NCBI GenBank assembly: GCA_020849105.1
Contig: JADLGW010000015.1
Location: 1-64,000, forward strand
Source of the DNA: Phycisphaerales bacterium
Lineage (GTDB): Bacteria > Planctomycetota > Phycisphaerae > Phycisphaerales > UBA1924
DNA length: 64,000 bases
Direction: 5' to 3'
The position numbers and the translations under genes were made by a program. The notes under the pieces were generated by a model, which searched no databases, had not been told where the DNA came from, and saw only the letters and a program-made list of their open reading frames with translations. How positions within the stretch are numbered: the first letter of the stretch is position 1; the number at the start of each line of letters is the position of its first letter. This document shows, in pieces, positions 1 through 8,857 of the stretch.

Positions 1-1
1 C

Positions 2-430
2 TCCGACCGCATCTGGCCGCTCTTCACGCTGTGGAAGGACTCAACCCACTACATCGAGTTCCTGGCCGACTGCGAGAACTCTCGCTGCCTTGTACGCATC
101 AGGAACGGGTCAGGTGCCGTCTCGCAGGTCCCGTTCGCGCCCGGCAACTTCTGGCTGCCCGATGCCCCGCTGTTCGTCGCCTTCTCCTACAACAGCACGA
201 GCCACGCTCTGACTCTCGCGGCAAGTCTTGGCTGTGGGCAGGTGCAGACGTACACGGTCGCGGCCTTTGTCCCCGGATCGGCGTATGACGCCCTGAAGTT
301 CCGCGGCGCGATAGGAGGATACAGCAACGACGGCGAGGTCTGTGAACTCCGTGTGTTCGGGGGCCAGATCGATACTGCGAGCGGAGTCGATGTCTCGGCG
401 GCCTTCGCCGACCTGGCATTTCTGTTATAA
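2..430 (+). CDS. C-terminal part of signal-less lectin-like array protein (copy 0)
   Basis: The reading frame is open from base 2 and ends in TAA, so the start lies outside the window. The translated piece aligns along its whole length with the last two thirds of the proteins at 1697-2353 and 3600-4253, sharing SDRIWPLFTLW near its start, a NFWLPDAP motif and the end DLAFLL. The family is not one I recognise. Its beta-rich pattern could fit a LamG/concanavalin-type jelly roll, which is inference only. A 46-bp stretch (258-303) is identical to 4084-4129 but differs from the middle copy, suggesting exchange between copies. The next gene starts 12 bp downstream behind an AGAGGAAA-type ribosome binding site, so the two are probably co-transcribed. 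Confidence 0.85.
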   Translation, partial: SDRIWPLFTLWKDSTHYIEFLADCENSRCLVRIRNGSGAVSQVPFAPGNFWLPDAPLFVAFSYNSTSHALTLAASLGCGQVQTYTVAAFVPGSAYDALKFRGAIGGYSNDGEVCELRVFGGQIDTASGVDVSAAFADLAFLL

Positions 431-442
431 AGAGGAAATGAG

Positions 443-1675
443 ATGAGAAGGAGTCTTGTTCTCGCGTCAGTCGTGACGGCGCCGGTTTTTGCTCAGCCCT
501 TTCCAATCCTTCGGATTGCAGATACTTCCACAATAATCCCCGGTACCACCACGCCTTTCGCACTCTTCAACTACCCCAGCGCCGGCAGCGGCGTCGTCGG
601 CTTCTCCGGCACATCCTCCGTGATCCTGAATCCGGGGATCCCTGCGGGAGTGTACCGGGGTTCCGGCGGCGGATTGTCGATCATCGCTGACATCACCACC
701 CCGATACCCGGCGGCATCGGCAACTTCACTCAGTTTGCTCTGATCGAGCGCTGGGGTCCCGCGCTTAGCGGCGTGAATACCGCCTTTGTCGGCGACGGAA
801 TCGGCACGAGTTTCATTCAGCGAGGCATTTACTTGCGCGGCGGTGGGGGACTCTTGCGAGTCGTTGATCGGGCCACCCCGATTCCCAATGGATCCGGGGC
901 TACGTTTGGAGCGATCTGGCCTCCCGCGGTCGATCAGGCACGAGTTGCCTTTGTGGGTGGCCAAGCGTTCGTCGGCGTTCCGACCGGATTGTTTTTCTGG
1001 CACGGCGCATCGCTCACTGCTGTTGCAGATACATCTACGCCAATCCCCGGACAGCAGGTTCACTTTACAGGCTTTGGTGACTGTGATTGGGATGGTGCGC
1101 GTCTTGCGTTTTCCGCTTTCGGCCAAGCGGGCTATCGCGGCGTGTTCCGCGCGGATTCAAGCGGCACGATCACTCGCCTCTACGACACGAATACCTTCGT
1201 TCCCGGTGGCAACGGCGGCGCGTTTGTGGGAATCGGCGAGATCAGCATGGATGATGGCCATGTCTCGTTCTACGGCACAGGCGGGGGCCAGAACGGCATC
1301 TACACCGACCTTCCGGGCTCTCTCACCTTCGCCGCCCACATCGGTACACCGATTCCCGGCCGCCCCGGTCTACATTTCACGACGTTCGGCCGTTCCGATC
1401 TCAGCGGGAATATCGTGACGTTTATCGCGGATCAAGGGGCCTATTTCTGGAAGGACGGTACGCTTCAGGCCGCGCTCAATCCCGGCGACCTGCTTGACGG
1501 CCGAACGGTGAGTCTCGTGAACATGAGCAAGGACGGATTTGAGGGCTTCACTCTTGCGCTGTATGTCGAGTTCACCAACGGCTCACAGGGCATCTATATG
1601 GCCACGATCCCGGGGCCGGGGGTCGTCGTCAGTCTCGCGGCCGCGGGCCTGTTCTTTGCACGCCGGCGGCGCTGA
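443..1675 (+). CDS. Secreted seven-repeat (propeller-like) protein with PEP-CTERM-like tail, copy A
   Basis: This 410-residue protein has a signal peptide ending near VFAQ (residue 18). Seven degenerate repeats of about 47-59 residues follow, marked by ADTSTIIPG-like motifs starting near residues 26, 82, 141, 195, 248, 299 and 346. The last (LNPGDLLDG) is the most diverged. Seven repeats of this size suggest a seven-bladed beta-propeller, which is inference. The end is PGPG, a hydrophobic stretch of about 14 residues, then RRRR, a PEP-CTERM-like signal that exosortase-type systems use for envelope sorting. No enzyme motif is visible. It lies between two signal-less partner genes with short gaps, in an apparent operon of alternating genes. 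A role as a surface or matrix protein is a guess. Confidence 0.85.
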   Translation: MRRSLVLASVVTAPVFAQPFPILRIADTSTIIPGTTTPFALFNYPSAGSGVVGFSGTSSVILNPGIPAGVYRGSGGGLSIIADITTPIPGGIGNFTQFALIERWGPALSGVNTAFVGDGIGTSFIQRGIYLRGGGGLLRVVDRATPIPNGSGATFGAIWPPAVDQARVAFVGGQAFVGVPTGLFFWHGASLTAVADTSTPIPGQQVHFTGFGDCDWDGARLAFSAFGQAGYRGVFRADSSGTITRLYDTNTFVPGGNGGAFVGIGEISMDDGHVSFYGTGGGQNGIYTDLPGSLTFAAHIGTPIPGRPGLHFTTFGRSDLSGNIVTFIADQGAYFWKDGTLQAALNPGDLLDGRTVSLVNMSKDGFEGFTLALYVEFTNGSQGIYMATIPGPGVVVSLAAAGLFFARRRR

Positions 1676-1696
1676 GCCGAAAAGGGAGCAGCCATC

Positions 1697-2353
1697 ATGA
1701 TGATGCTTGACTTGGCGCTCGACGGCAACGGCGCGATCCCGTACCCGCTCAGGCCGCTGGACCCGAACAATCCCGGGCAGAACGTCGGGCCGGATGAACA
1801 CCTTGCGCTCAGCGGCTTCAGCCTTGGCTCAAATCACGACTGGCACATCAAACTCGCGCTGATGATGCCGACCGGCAACTGGGATTTCACGTGCGCTCGC
1901 GGCCAAGTGAGCGGCGGACTATTCCTGAGCGACCGCATCTGGCCGCTCTTCACGCTGTGGACAGATTCAACGCACTACATCGAGTTCCTCGCCGACTGTG
2001 AACACTCGCGATACCTTCTACGCATCAAGAACGGGTCCGGCCCCATCGCACAAGTGCCGTTTGGTAGCGGGAACTTCTGGCTTCCGGACGCGCCACTGCT
2101 GGTGTCGCTGGCGTACAACGGCTCTACCCATTCATTGACGGTGGGCGCCAGTCTCGGTGGTGATCAGGTCCAGGCGTATACGCTTGTGGGCTTTGTCCCG
2201 GCGTCCGTCTATGAGACACTGAAGTTCCGGGGTGCCGTCGGGGGATACAGCGGGGATGGCGAGGTCTGTGAACTTCGGATCTTTGGCGGCCTCATCGACT
2301 CGGCGAGTAACTTCGGCGCTGGTAGTTTCTCGGACTTGGCATTCCTCCTTTGA
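1697..2353 (+). CDS. Signal-less lectin-like array protein (copy 1)
   Basis: This 218-residue protein starts MMMLDLALDGNG at the first of three consecutive ATG codons, behind an AAAGGGAG ribosome binding site. It has no signal peptide or membrane segment, although both neighbours are secreted. Conserved points shared with its paralogues are SGFSLGSNHDWH, a DRIWPLFTLW block, NFWLPDAP and a CELRIFGG block near the end. The predicted strands suggest a beta-sandwich, possibly LamG-like, but no residue proves sugar binding. The downstream gene begins 9 bp after the stop, and GAGGAG overlapping the stop codon serves as its ribosome binding site. Function unknown. Confidence 0.85.
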   Translation: MMMLDLALDGNGAIPYPLRPLDPNNPGQNVGPDEHLALSGFSLGSNHDWHIKLALMMPTGNWDFTCARGQVSGGLFLSDRIWPLFTLWTDSTHYIEFLADCEHSRYLLRIKNGSGPIAQVPFGSGNFWLPDAPLLVSLAYNGSTHSLTVGASLGGDQVQAYTLVGFVPASVYETLKFRGAVGGYSGDGEVCELRIFGGLIDSASNFGAGSFSDLAFLL

Positions 2354-2362
2354 GGAGAACAG

Positions 2363-3577
2363 ATGCGATGCATAACTCTGATGGCGGTTGGCTTGGCGCC
2401 CACCGTCGTCGTAGCCCAGCCGTTTCCAATCATGCGGATCGCCGACACCTCGACGACGATCCCCGGCACTCCCGCGCACTTTGCGCTATTCAATGCTCCG
2501 AGCGCCGGCAATGGAGTAGTTGGGTTCTCCGGAACCTCGTCCGTCATACTAAATCCTGGCGCGCCAGCAGGCGTTTATCGCGGCAGCGGCGGTGCCCTAT
2601 CGATCATTGCGGACACGTTCACGCCCATCCCTGGTGGCATCGGCAACTTTAAGAACTTTGCGGTCCTCGAACGCTGGGCTCCATCGCTGAGCGGTAGCGA
2701 AACTGCGTTCGTTGGCGATGGCGCCGTCACTCGCGGACTCTATGTGCGAACGGGTGCAAATCTCCAGCGGATCGTCGATAGCGGCATGTCGCCTCCAAAC
2801 GGCGGAGGAACAACTTACTCAGCCGTTGGACCGCCGTCGCTGCGTGAAGGCCAGGTTGTGTTTCTTGGCTACACGGTCACGCAGGCAAGTCTTTACTCCT
2901 GGCGTGGAGGCACGCTCTCAGTCGTCGCAGACCGTTCTACGCCAATCCCTGGGCGACCGGGCACGTTTACCGATTTCGGCGACTGCAACCTGAATGACGG
3001 CGTCATCGCGTTTTCTGCACACGGACCAGGCGGATACTCAGGCATCTTTTCAACCGTTGCCGCTGGATCGATCACCCGACTTTACGACACAAGTACCGTG
3101 GTTCCCGGCGGCAATGGAGGGACCTTCGTCAGTCTCGGGGAGGTCAGCATGGACCTGGGTCACGTCTCGTTCTATGGCACCGGCGGCGACCAGAACGGGA
3201 TCTACACCGACCTTCCGGGCTCTCTCACCTTCGCCGCCCACATCGGCACGCCGATTCCCGGCCGCCCCGGTCTGCATTTCACAACGTTTGGTAGTTCGGA
3301 CCTCAGCGGCGATATCGTTGCGTTCAATGCGGATGACGGGGTGTACTTGTGGCGCGATGGCCTGCTCCAGAGCGTCTTGAATCCGGGCGACCTCCTTGAC
3401 GGCCGTGTCGTGTTCGGCGTGGCAATGGGCGAGCAGGGCTTTGAAGGGTCGACGCTCGCCCTCCGCGTCGAGTTCACCAACGGCTCCTCCGGTATCTACA
3501 TGGCCACGATCCCGGGGCCGGGGGTCGTCGTCAGTCTCGCGGCCGCGGGCCTGCTCTTTGCACGCCGGCGGCGCTGA
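2363..3577 (+). CDS. Secreted seven-repeat protein with PEP-CTERM-like tail, copy B
   Basis: This 404-residue paralogue of the protein at 443-1675 has a short signal peptide (MRCITLMAVGLAPTVVVA), the same series of ADTSTxIPG-type repeats and the same PGPG/hydrophobic/RRRR tail. The repeat beginning GIYTDLPGSLTF is almost identical in all three copies, while the earlier repeats have diverged. The gene starts right after the stop of the partner gene, so translation is probably coupled. The shared 3' block runs past the stop into the start of the next partner gene and is nearly identical in DNA to that at 1600-1790. No catalytic residues are apparent. Confidence 0.85.
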   Translation: MRCITLMAVGLAPTVVVAQPFPIMRIADTSTTIPGTPAHFALFNAPSAGNGVVGFSGTSSVILNPGAPAGVYRGSGGALSIIADTFTPIPGGIGNFKNFAVLERWAPSLSGSETAFVGDGAVTRGLYVRTGANLQRIVDSGMSPPNGGGTTYSAVGPPSLREGQVVFLGYTVTQASLYSWRGGTLSVVADRSTPIPGRPGTFTDFGDCNLNDGVIAFSAHGPGGYSGIFSTVAAGSITRLYDTSTVVPGGNGGTFVSLGEVSMDLGHVSFYGTGGDQNGIYTDLPGSLTFAAHIGTPIPGRPGLHFTTFGSSDLSGDIVAFNADDGVYLWRDGLLQSVLNPGDLLDGRVVFGVAMGEQGFEGSTLALRVEFTNGSSGIYMATIPGPGVVVSLAAAGLLFARRRR

Positions 3578-3599
3578 GCCGAAAAGGGGGGCAGCCAGC

Positions 3600-4253
3600 A
3601 TGATGATGCTTGACTTGGCGCTCGACGGCAACGGCGCGATCCCGTACCCGCTCAGGCCGCTGGACCCGAGCCATCCCGGGCAGAACGTCGGACCGGATGA
3701 ACACCTTGCGCTCAGCGGCTTCAGTCTTGGCTCGAACCATGACTGGCACGTCAAACTTGCGCTCAAGATGCCTACGGGGAACTGGGACTTCACCTGCGCG
3801 CGGGAGAGTTCGCCGGGCTCCGGCATCTCCGACCGCATCTGGCCGCTCTTCACGCTGTGGAAGGACTCGACCCACTACGTCGAGTTCCTGGCTGACTGCG
3901 AGAACTCGCGTTACCTCGTCCGCATCAAGAATGGCACCGGTCCTACCTCCCAGGTGCCGTTTGGCGGCGGGCACTTCTGGCTTCCCGATGCACCGCTCCT
4001 TGTATCGCTTTCGCACAGCGGTTCCACCCATGCATTGACCGCCAGCGCCAGCCTCGGGGGCGATCAGGTGCAGCCCTACACCCTCGCGGCCTTTGTCCCC
4101 GGATCGGCGTATGACGCCCTGAAGTTCCGAGGCGCCACTGGCGGCTTTAGCAACGACGGCGAAGTCTGCGAACTCCGGATCTTCGGCGGCCTCATCGATA
4201 CGGCGAGCAACGCCGGTGCAGGCGATTTCTCCAGCCTGGCATTTCTCGTCTGA
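3600..4253 (+). CDS. Signal-less lectin-like array protein (copy 2)
   Basis: This 217-residue paralogue of 1697-2353 also begins with three ATG codons (MMMLDLALDGNG). A longer in-frame extension upstream exists, but it lies inside the previous gene and lacks homology, so 3600 is the start. The residues around DRIWPLFTLW, FWLPDAP and CELRIFGG are kept. Its N-terminal DNA matches copy 1 very closely, while bases 4084-4129 match copy 0 instead, so the gene is a mosaic. Its stop is followed by GAGGAGAG and the next secreted protein begins 10 bp later. Function unknown. Confidence 0.85.
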   Translation: MMMLDLALDGNGAIPYPLRPLDPSHPGQNVGPDEHLALSGFSLGSNHDWHVKLALKMPTGNWDFTCARESSPGSGISDRIWPLFTLWKDSTHYVEFLADCENSRYLVRIKNGTGPTSQVPFGGGHFWLPDAPLLVSLSHSGSTHALTASASLGGDQVQPYTLAAFVPGSAYDALKFRGATGGFSNDGEVCELRIFGGLIDTASNAGAGDFSSLAFLV

Positions 4254-4263
4254 GGAGAGGACA

Positions 4264-5493
4264 ATGAGGTTTGTCATTGCCAGTCTGAGCCTGCCAGCCG
4301 TCGCGCTGGCACAGCCCTTTCCTATCGTCCGTATCGCCGACACCTCAACGCTAGTCCCAGGAACTTCGACACATTTCAAGTTGTTCAACTATCCAAGTGC
4401 CGGTCAAGGAGTAGTTGGCTTCTCCGGCACGTCCTCCACCATACTGAACCCTGGGATTCCGGCGGGTACCTACCGCGGTTCTGGCGGCGCGCTGTCGATA
4501 ATCGCGGACACCACAACGCCCATTCCTAGTGGTACGGGCAACTTCACCCAGTTCGCCCCCGGTGAGCGGTTCGGCCCCTCACTTTCCGGCCCGGACACCG
4601 CATTTGTTGGAGACGGAGCCGGCACGAGTTTCATTCAGCGCGGGATTTATGTTCACTCCGGCGCGACGCTGACAAGAATAGTCGATCGCGCGACGCCGGT
4701 GCCGCACGGCGCGGGGGGTGCGTTTTTCAATATTCTACCGCCCACCCTGGAAGCAAGCCATCTCGCCTTTGTCGGGTGGGAGTCCAACAACGGACAGCGG
4801 GGGGTGTACCAATGGTCAGCCGGCTCGCTGTCGTCTGTGGCCGACAAATCGACCCCGATTCCCGGCCAGTCGGGCACTGTGTTTACGGACTTCGGGGATT
4901 GCGCCCTCAGCGATGGCGTCATTGCGTTCTCCGGATTTGGGCCGGGAGGGTATTCGGGCATTTTTCGCACGGGTCCAGGTGGATCGCTCACTCGCTTGTA
5001 CGATACCAATATGGTTGTCCCCGGCGGCAACGGCGGGTCATTCGCGGCGCTGGGCCGAGTAACGCACGATCACGGACGTGTGGCGTTCTTTGGCACCGGC
5101 GGCGACCAGAACGGCATCTACACCGATCTTCCGGGCTCTCTCACCTTTGCCGCCCACCTCGGCACGCCCATCCCGGGCCGGCCGGGGCTCACCTTCAGTT
5201 CGTTCGGTCGCGTCGACCTGAGCGGCGACATCGTCGCCTTTATCGCCGATGACGGCGCGTATTTCTGGCAGGACGGCGCCCTTCACCCGGTGCTCAATCC
5301 GGGCGATCCGCTTGACGGCCGCATCGTGGACCTTGTCAACATGAGCAAGGACGGCTTTGAGGGCTCCACCCTCGCTCTCCACGTCGAGTTCACCAACGGC
5401 TCCTCCGGCATCTACATGGCCACGATCCCGGGGCCGGGGGTCGTCGTCAGTCTCGCGGCCGCGGGCCTGTTCTTTGCACGCCGGCGGCGCTGA
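4264..5493 (+). CDS. Secreted seven-repeat protein with PEP-CTERM-like tail, copy C
   Basis: This 409-residue third copy starts at MRFVIASLSLPAVALA, a clean signal peptide ending before QPFP. The repeat motifs (ADTSTLVPG, ADTTTPIPS, VDRATPVPH, ADKSTPIPG, YDTNMVVPG, AHLGTPIPG, LNPGDPLDG) are all present. The tail is the same PGPG, hydrophobic stretch and RRRR. An upstream in-frame ATG at 4216 lies within the preceding gene and would add a stretch with no signal character, so it is rejected. The gene is followed by only a fossil of a fourth partner gene, which marks the right edge of the array. Confidence 0.85.
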   Translation: MRFVIASLSLPAVALAQPFPIVRIADTSTLVPGTSTHFKLFNYPSAGQGVVGFSGTSSTILNPGIPAGTYRGSGGALSIIADTTTPIPSGTGNFTQFAPGERFGPSLSGPDTAFVGDGAGTSFIQRGIYVHSGATLTRIVDRATPVPHGAGGAFFNILPPTLEASHLAFVGWESNNGQRGVYQWSAGSLSSVADKSTPIPGQSGTVFTDFGDCALSDGVIAFSGFGPGGYSGIFRTGPGGSLTRLYDTNMVVPGGNGGSFAALGRVTHDHGRVAFFGTGGDQNGIYTDLPGSLTFAAHLGTPIPGRPGLTFSSFGRVDLSGDIVAFIADDGAYFWQDGALHPVLNPGDPLDGRIVDLVNMSKDGFEGSTLALHVEFTNGSSGIYMATIPGPGVVVSLAAAGLFFARRRR

Positions 5494-5511
5494 GCGGGAA
5501 AGGAGGCACGA

Positions 5512-5600
5512 GCATCACAAACTCCCTGCTTGATACGACGCGCGACGGTCATGCACCGGACAACTTCTGGCTGCCCGATGCCCCCCCGGCTCGTGGTCGG
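5512..5600 (+). pseudogene. Deletion fossil of a fourth signal-less array protein
   Basis: Just after the third secreted protein the DNA reads, in one frame, LLDTTRDG and then directly DNFWLPDAP. The first motif resembles the start of the intact partners (MLDLALDG) and the second is their conserved mid-protein motif. The intervening hundred or so codons and the start codons are missing. The simplest reading is a copy that lost its middle by internal deletion. It has no usable start, and what follows is unrelated. Confidence 0.6.
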
Positions 5601-5730
5601 CGGCCCTGTCGCCGCGACGAGCGATCCACGGAATCCTGACCCTCCAAGCGGCTTCTGCCCGCTTGATGACGGTGACGCGCCGACGCGGGCCGCGCCGCGA
5701 GCGTTCTCAAACCCCGTGCAGGAGACTCCC

Positions 5731-6756
5731 ATGCGATTCCGTGACGACCGCCGCCGTTCCCAGAGCCTGGCATCCGCGATCACTGCCGCGGCACTGGGGT
5801 TTGGGATGCTCGCGGACACGCTGCTTGCGATTCCGCAGCCTGAACGGGCGCTCGGGGAGGGCTGGTGCAGTACGGACGATGCCGGGGATGGCAACACCGT
5901 GCCCAGCAGATGGCCCGGCGGGATTGTGCCCTACCGCTTCAACACCAATGTGACGGCGCTCAACCAGCAGCGCTCGGTGGAGGCCATGGCGGAGATTGAG
6001 GCGGTGTGCAACGTGGACTTCATTCCTTGGACCGGACAGGCCGCCTACATCTTCATCAACGCCAGCAACGTCAACAGCTCGTGTGTCGGCTACGGCGGCG
6101 GGTTCTGCACGGTGAACATCGCCGAGTGGTACCTCAAGGGCACCATCATCCACGAGTTCGGTCACTCACTGGGGCTCCATCACGAGCAGAAGCGGACCGA
6201 CCGCGACCAGTACGTGCAGGTCAACATGGCCAACACATGCAACGCCGGAAACAACTACACGATCGCCGGCACGGCGTTCGGCCCGTACGACTTCGAGTCG
6301 ATCATGCACTACTCCCGGTACGGTTGGACGCGCGATGGGGGCCCGGTGATGACCGTGCTTCCGGCGTACGCCGAGTGGAAGTACTACTGCGGGGACGGCG
6401 ACTCGCTGAGCAACGGGGACATCTGGGTGCTGAGCGAGATGTACGGCGGCTCGAGCTGGCCGCGGCCCCCGCGGACGTTCGCCCTGACAGCGCCCGCGCA
6501 CCGAGCGCGCGTGGGGACGGGATGGACTCCATCCTTCCAGTGGCAGAGCGGCGCGGGCGCCGACTCCTACCACCTGCAGGTCGATGACGATCCGTACTTC
6601 ACCAGCCCCGAGATCGACGTGTCGGTGGTCGGTACCAGCCATGTATCCGGCACGCCGCTGCCGGACGGGCGCGTCTTCTTCTGGCGCGTGACGGGCGTCA
6701 ACGGGACAGGGGAGACGGAGGCGCGCCCCCGCCCGGTGCGGCGCCCCCGGACCTGA
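5731..6756 (+). CDS. Secreted astacin-family (M12A) zinc metalloprotease
   Basis: This 341-residue protein begins at the ATG after GCAGGAGA. A signal peptide spans about residues 1-33. The peptidase domain covers about 45-245 and carries HEFGHSLGLHHE at 141-152, the HExxHxxGxxHE astacin zinc motif. The Met-turn SIMHY is at 190-194. A fibronectin-III-like module follows at about 255-335. Astacins cut proteins outside the cell, often after removal of a propeptide; here the pro-region can only be very short (about 34-60). An in-frame extension upstream to 5530 covers the array fossil and is not part of the gene. A secreted protease beside a cell-surface array is suggestive, but no functional link is shown. 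Confidence 0.92.
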   Translation: MRFRDDRRRSQSLASAITAAALGFGMLADTLLAIPQPERALGEGWCSTDDAGDGNTVPSRWPGGIVPYRFNTNVTALNQQRSVEAMAEIEAVCNVDFIPWTGQAAYIFINASNVNSSCVGYGGGFCTVNIAEWYLKGTIIHEFGHSLGLHHEQKRTDRDQYVQVNMANTCNAGNNYTIAGTAFGPYDFESIMHYSRYGWTRDGGPVMTVLPAYAEWKYYCGDGDSLSNGDIWVLSEMYGGSSWPRPPRTFALTAPAHRARVGTGWTPSFQWQSGAGADSYHLQVDDDPYFTSPEIDVSVVGTSHVSGTPLPDGRVFFWRVTGVNGTGETEARPRPVRRPRT

Positions 6757-6842
6757 AGGCGGCGGGCATCGAGGATCAGGACAACCGGGGGCGGTGCGCG
6801 ACTTGTCGCACCCGGGCGTACGCCGGCACACAGCGGGAAAAG

Positions 6843-6913
6843 CAGGGGATCTAGGATTTGAACCTAGACTAACTGATCCAGAGTCAGTCGTGCTACCGTT
6901 ACACCAATCCCCT
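6843..6913 (-). tRNA. tRNA-Gln (anticodon CTG)
   Basis: The complementary strand folds as a 71-nt cloverleaf. It has acceptor AGGGGAT/ATCCCCT, a D arm closed by GTG/CAC, anticodon stem ACTGA/TCAGT around loop CTCTGGA (anticodon CTG), T arm CTAGG/CCTAG with loop TTCAAAT, and discriminator G. CCA is not encoded. It lies in the gap between the astacin gene and the DUF885 gene. Confidence 0.93.
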
Positions 6914-6982
6914 GTGGGAAGGCAATCGTAGACGGGCTGCGCGTGCCGGCAAGCCGTCCGACACAGCGGATACGCTGCGGGC

Positions 6983-8857
6983 ATGGTCAATCCTCACGCG
7001 GTGCTCGGCCGTCTCCTCGTGGGCACGCTCTTCCTCAGCTCCGCAGCCGCCGGCGCCCAGCCGGCTTCCCCCGGGGCGCCCGCGGCGTCGCCGGAACTGA
7101 CGGCGGCGCCCGCGGGCAGGTCAGCGGTGCTGTGGGGCCTGATGAACGACCTGCTGGATGCGGAACTGCGGCGCGGCCTGGAGAGCGGGCTCCAGTTCGG
7201 CGACGAGCGGTTCCTTGATGTGCTGCCCGACGCGAGCCCCGCGGGCGTCGCGGCGTGGGACGCCGTGCTCGACGGCTTCCGCGAACGGCTCGCCGCCATC
7301 GATCGCGAGTCGCTCGGCGACGAGGATCGGGTGGACGCGGACCTGCTCGACGATTCGTTCCAGACGGAACGGGCCGGGCGGCGATTCCACGCGGAGCAGA
7401 TGCCGGTGACGGCGATCAGCGGGCCCCAGTTCTGGCTGCCGCAGGCCGCCCTCACGCTGCCCTTCCGCACGCCGTGGCACTTCGAGTCGTATGTGCGAAC
7501 GCTGGAGCGCATCCCGGCGTTGCTGGCCCAGCAGACAGAGCAGATGCGGCTCGGGATGGCGGCCGGTCGCACGCGGCCGCGGTCGATTGTCGGGAAGTCG
7601 CTCCCGGTCGCACGGGCCCTGGTGGTCAAGGACGCGGAGACGAGCCCGTTCTTCGCGCCGCTGGCGGCACTGCCGCGGGATGACCCGATGCGGGCCCGTG
7701 CGCTCGCCGCGGTGCGCGGCGGGGTGATCCCGGCGTTCGCGGCGTTCGCGGACTTTCTGGAACACCAGTACATCCCGGCCTGCCGCGAGAGCACCGCCGC
7801 CTCGGACGGGCCCGACGGGCCCGCGTGGTACGACTACCGGCTTCGGGCCGAGACGACTACGACGATGACGGCCCGGGAGGTCCACGACCTGGGCCTCTCT
7901 GAGGTCGCGCGCCTGCGTGATGAGATGATGCGCGTGATCGCGGAGACGGGCTTCCGTCCGGCCCGGATGCTGACGGGCGACGACCTGTTCGCCGCGTTTG
8001 TGGTGCACCTGCGCAACGATCCGCGGTTCTACTGCAAGACACCCGAAGAACTGCTCACGCGCTACCGGGATATCTGCAAGCGGATCGACGGGCAACTGCC
8101 GGCCCTGTTCGGGACGCTCCCGCGGAACAGTTACGGCGTGAAGGAGATCCCCGCATTCGCGGCGCCGACCTCGCCCACGGCGTACTACTACGTCGGCACG
8201 CTCAGGGGCGGGGTGGCGGGCAACTTCATGGCCAACACACACCGCCTGGATCAGCGTCCGCTGTACGAGGCGACGGCCCTGGCGATGCACGAGGCGGTGC
8301 CGGGCCACCACCTGCAGATCGCACTGGCGCAGGAGATGACGGGGCGGCATCCGCTCCGCTCGACACGCGGGTACACCGCGTTCGTTGAGGGCTGGGCGCT
8401 GTACGCCGAGGGGCTTGGGCTCGAGATGAATGCGAACGCCACGGAGCCCCCGCGGAGCGGCGGGGTACCCAGGGGCCTCTACGCCGACCCGTACGACGAC
8501 TTCGGCCGTCTGAATATGGAGATGTGGCGGGCGCTGCGGCTGGTGGTGGACACCGGCCTGCACCGTGAGGGGTGGACGCGGCAACAGGCCATCGACTACA
8601 TGGCGAAGAACTCGGCCCTGGCGCGGCTGAACATCGAGAACGAGGTGGACAGGTACATCGGCTGGCCGGGCCAGGCGTGCGCGTACAAGATCGGGCAACT
8701 CAAGATACTGGAACTGCGGCGGCGGGCGGAGTCCGCGCTGGGCCCGAAGTTTGACCTGCGCGCATTCCACGACGCGGTGCTGCTTGCGGGCCCTCTGCCG
8801 CTGCCCGTGCTGGAGCGGCGGATCGACCGCTGGATCGACGGGGAGCGGGGCCGCTAG
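6983..8857 (+). CDS. DUF885-family secreted metallopeptidase-like protein
   Basis: This 624-residue protein has a signal peptide of about 26 residues ending near SSAAAGAQ. The body matches the DUF885 family, thought to be zinc carboxypeptidase-like enzymes. The hallmark HEAVPGHHLQ lies at 436-445, and the downstream FVEGWALYAEG (from residue 467) supplies a likely third ligand. Length is usual for the family. The substrate is unknown. It converges with the next gene, and the two share the palindrome CTAG as their TAG stop codons. Confidence 0.88.
   Translation: MVNPHAVLGRLLVGTLFLSSAAAGAQPASPGAPAASPELTAAPAGRSAVLWGLMNDLLDAELRRGLESGLQFGDERFLDVLPDASPAGVAAWDAVLDGFRERLAAIDRESLGDEDRVDADLLDDSFQTERAGRRFHAEQMPVTAISGPQFWLPQAALTLPFRTPWHFESYVRTLERIPALLAQQTEQMRLGMAAGRTRPRSIVGKSLPVARALVVKDAETSPFFAPLAALPRDDPMRARALAAVRGGVIPAFAAFADFLEHQYIPACRESTAASDGPDGPAWYDYRLRAETTTTMTAREVHDLGLSEVARLRDEMMRVIAETGFRPARMLTGDDLFAAFVVHLRNDPRFYCKTPEELLTRYRDICKRIDGQLPALFGTLPRNSYGVKEIPAFAAPTSPTAYYYVGTLRGGVAGNFMANTHRLDQRPLYEATALAMHEAVPGHHLQIALAQEMTGRHPLRSTRGYTAFVEGWALYAEGLGLEMNANATEPPRSGGVPRGLYADPYDDFGRLNMEMWRALRLVVDTGLHREGWTRQQAIDYMAKNSALARLNIENEVDRYIGWPGQACAYKIGQLKILELRRRAESALGPKFDLRAFHDAVLLAGPLPLPVLERRIDRWIDGERGR

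Noticed and set aside
7121-8770. 549-codon minus-strand frame opposite the DUF885 gene
   Set aside because: Antisense shadow with biased Arg/Pro content and no recognisable domain.
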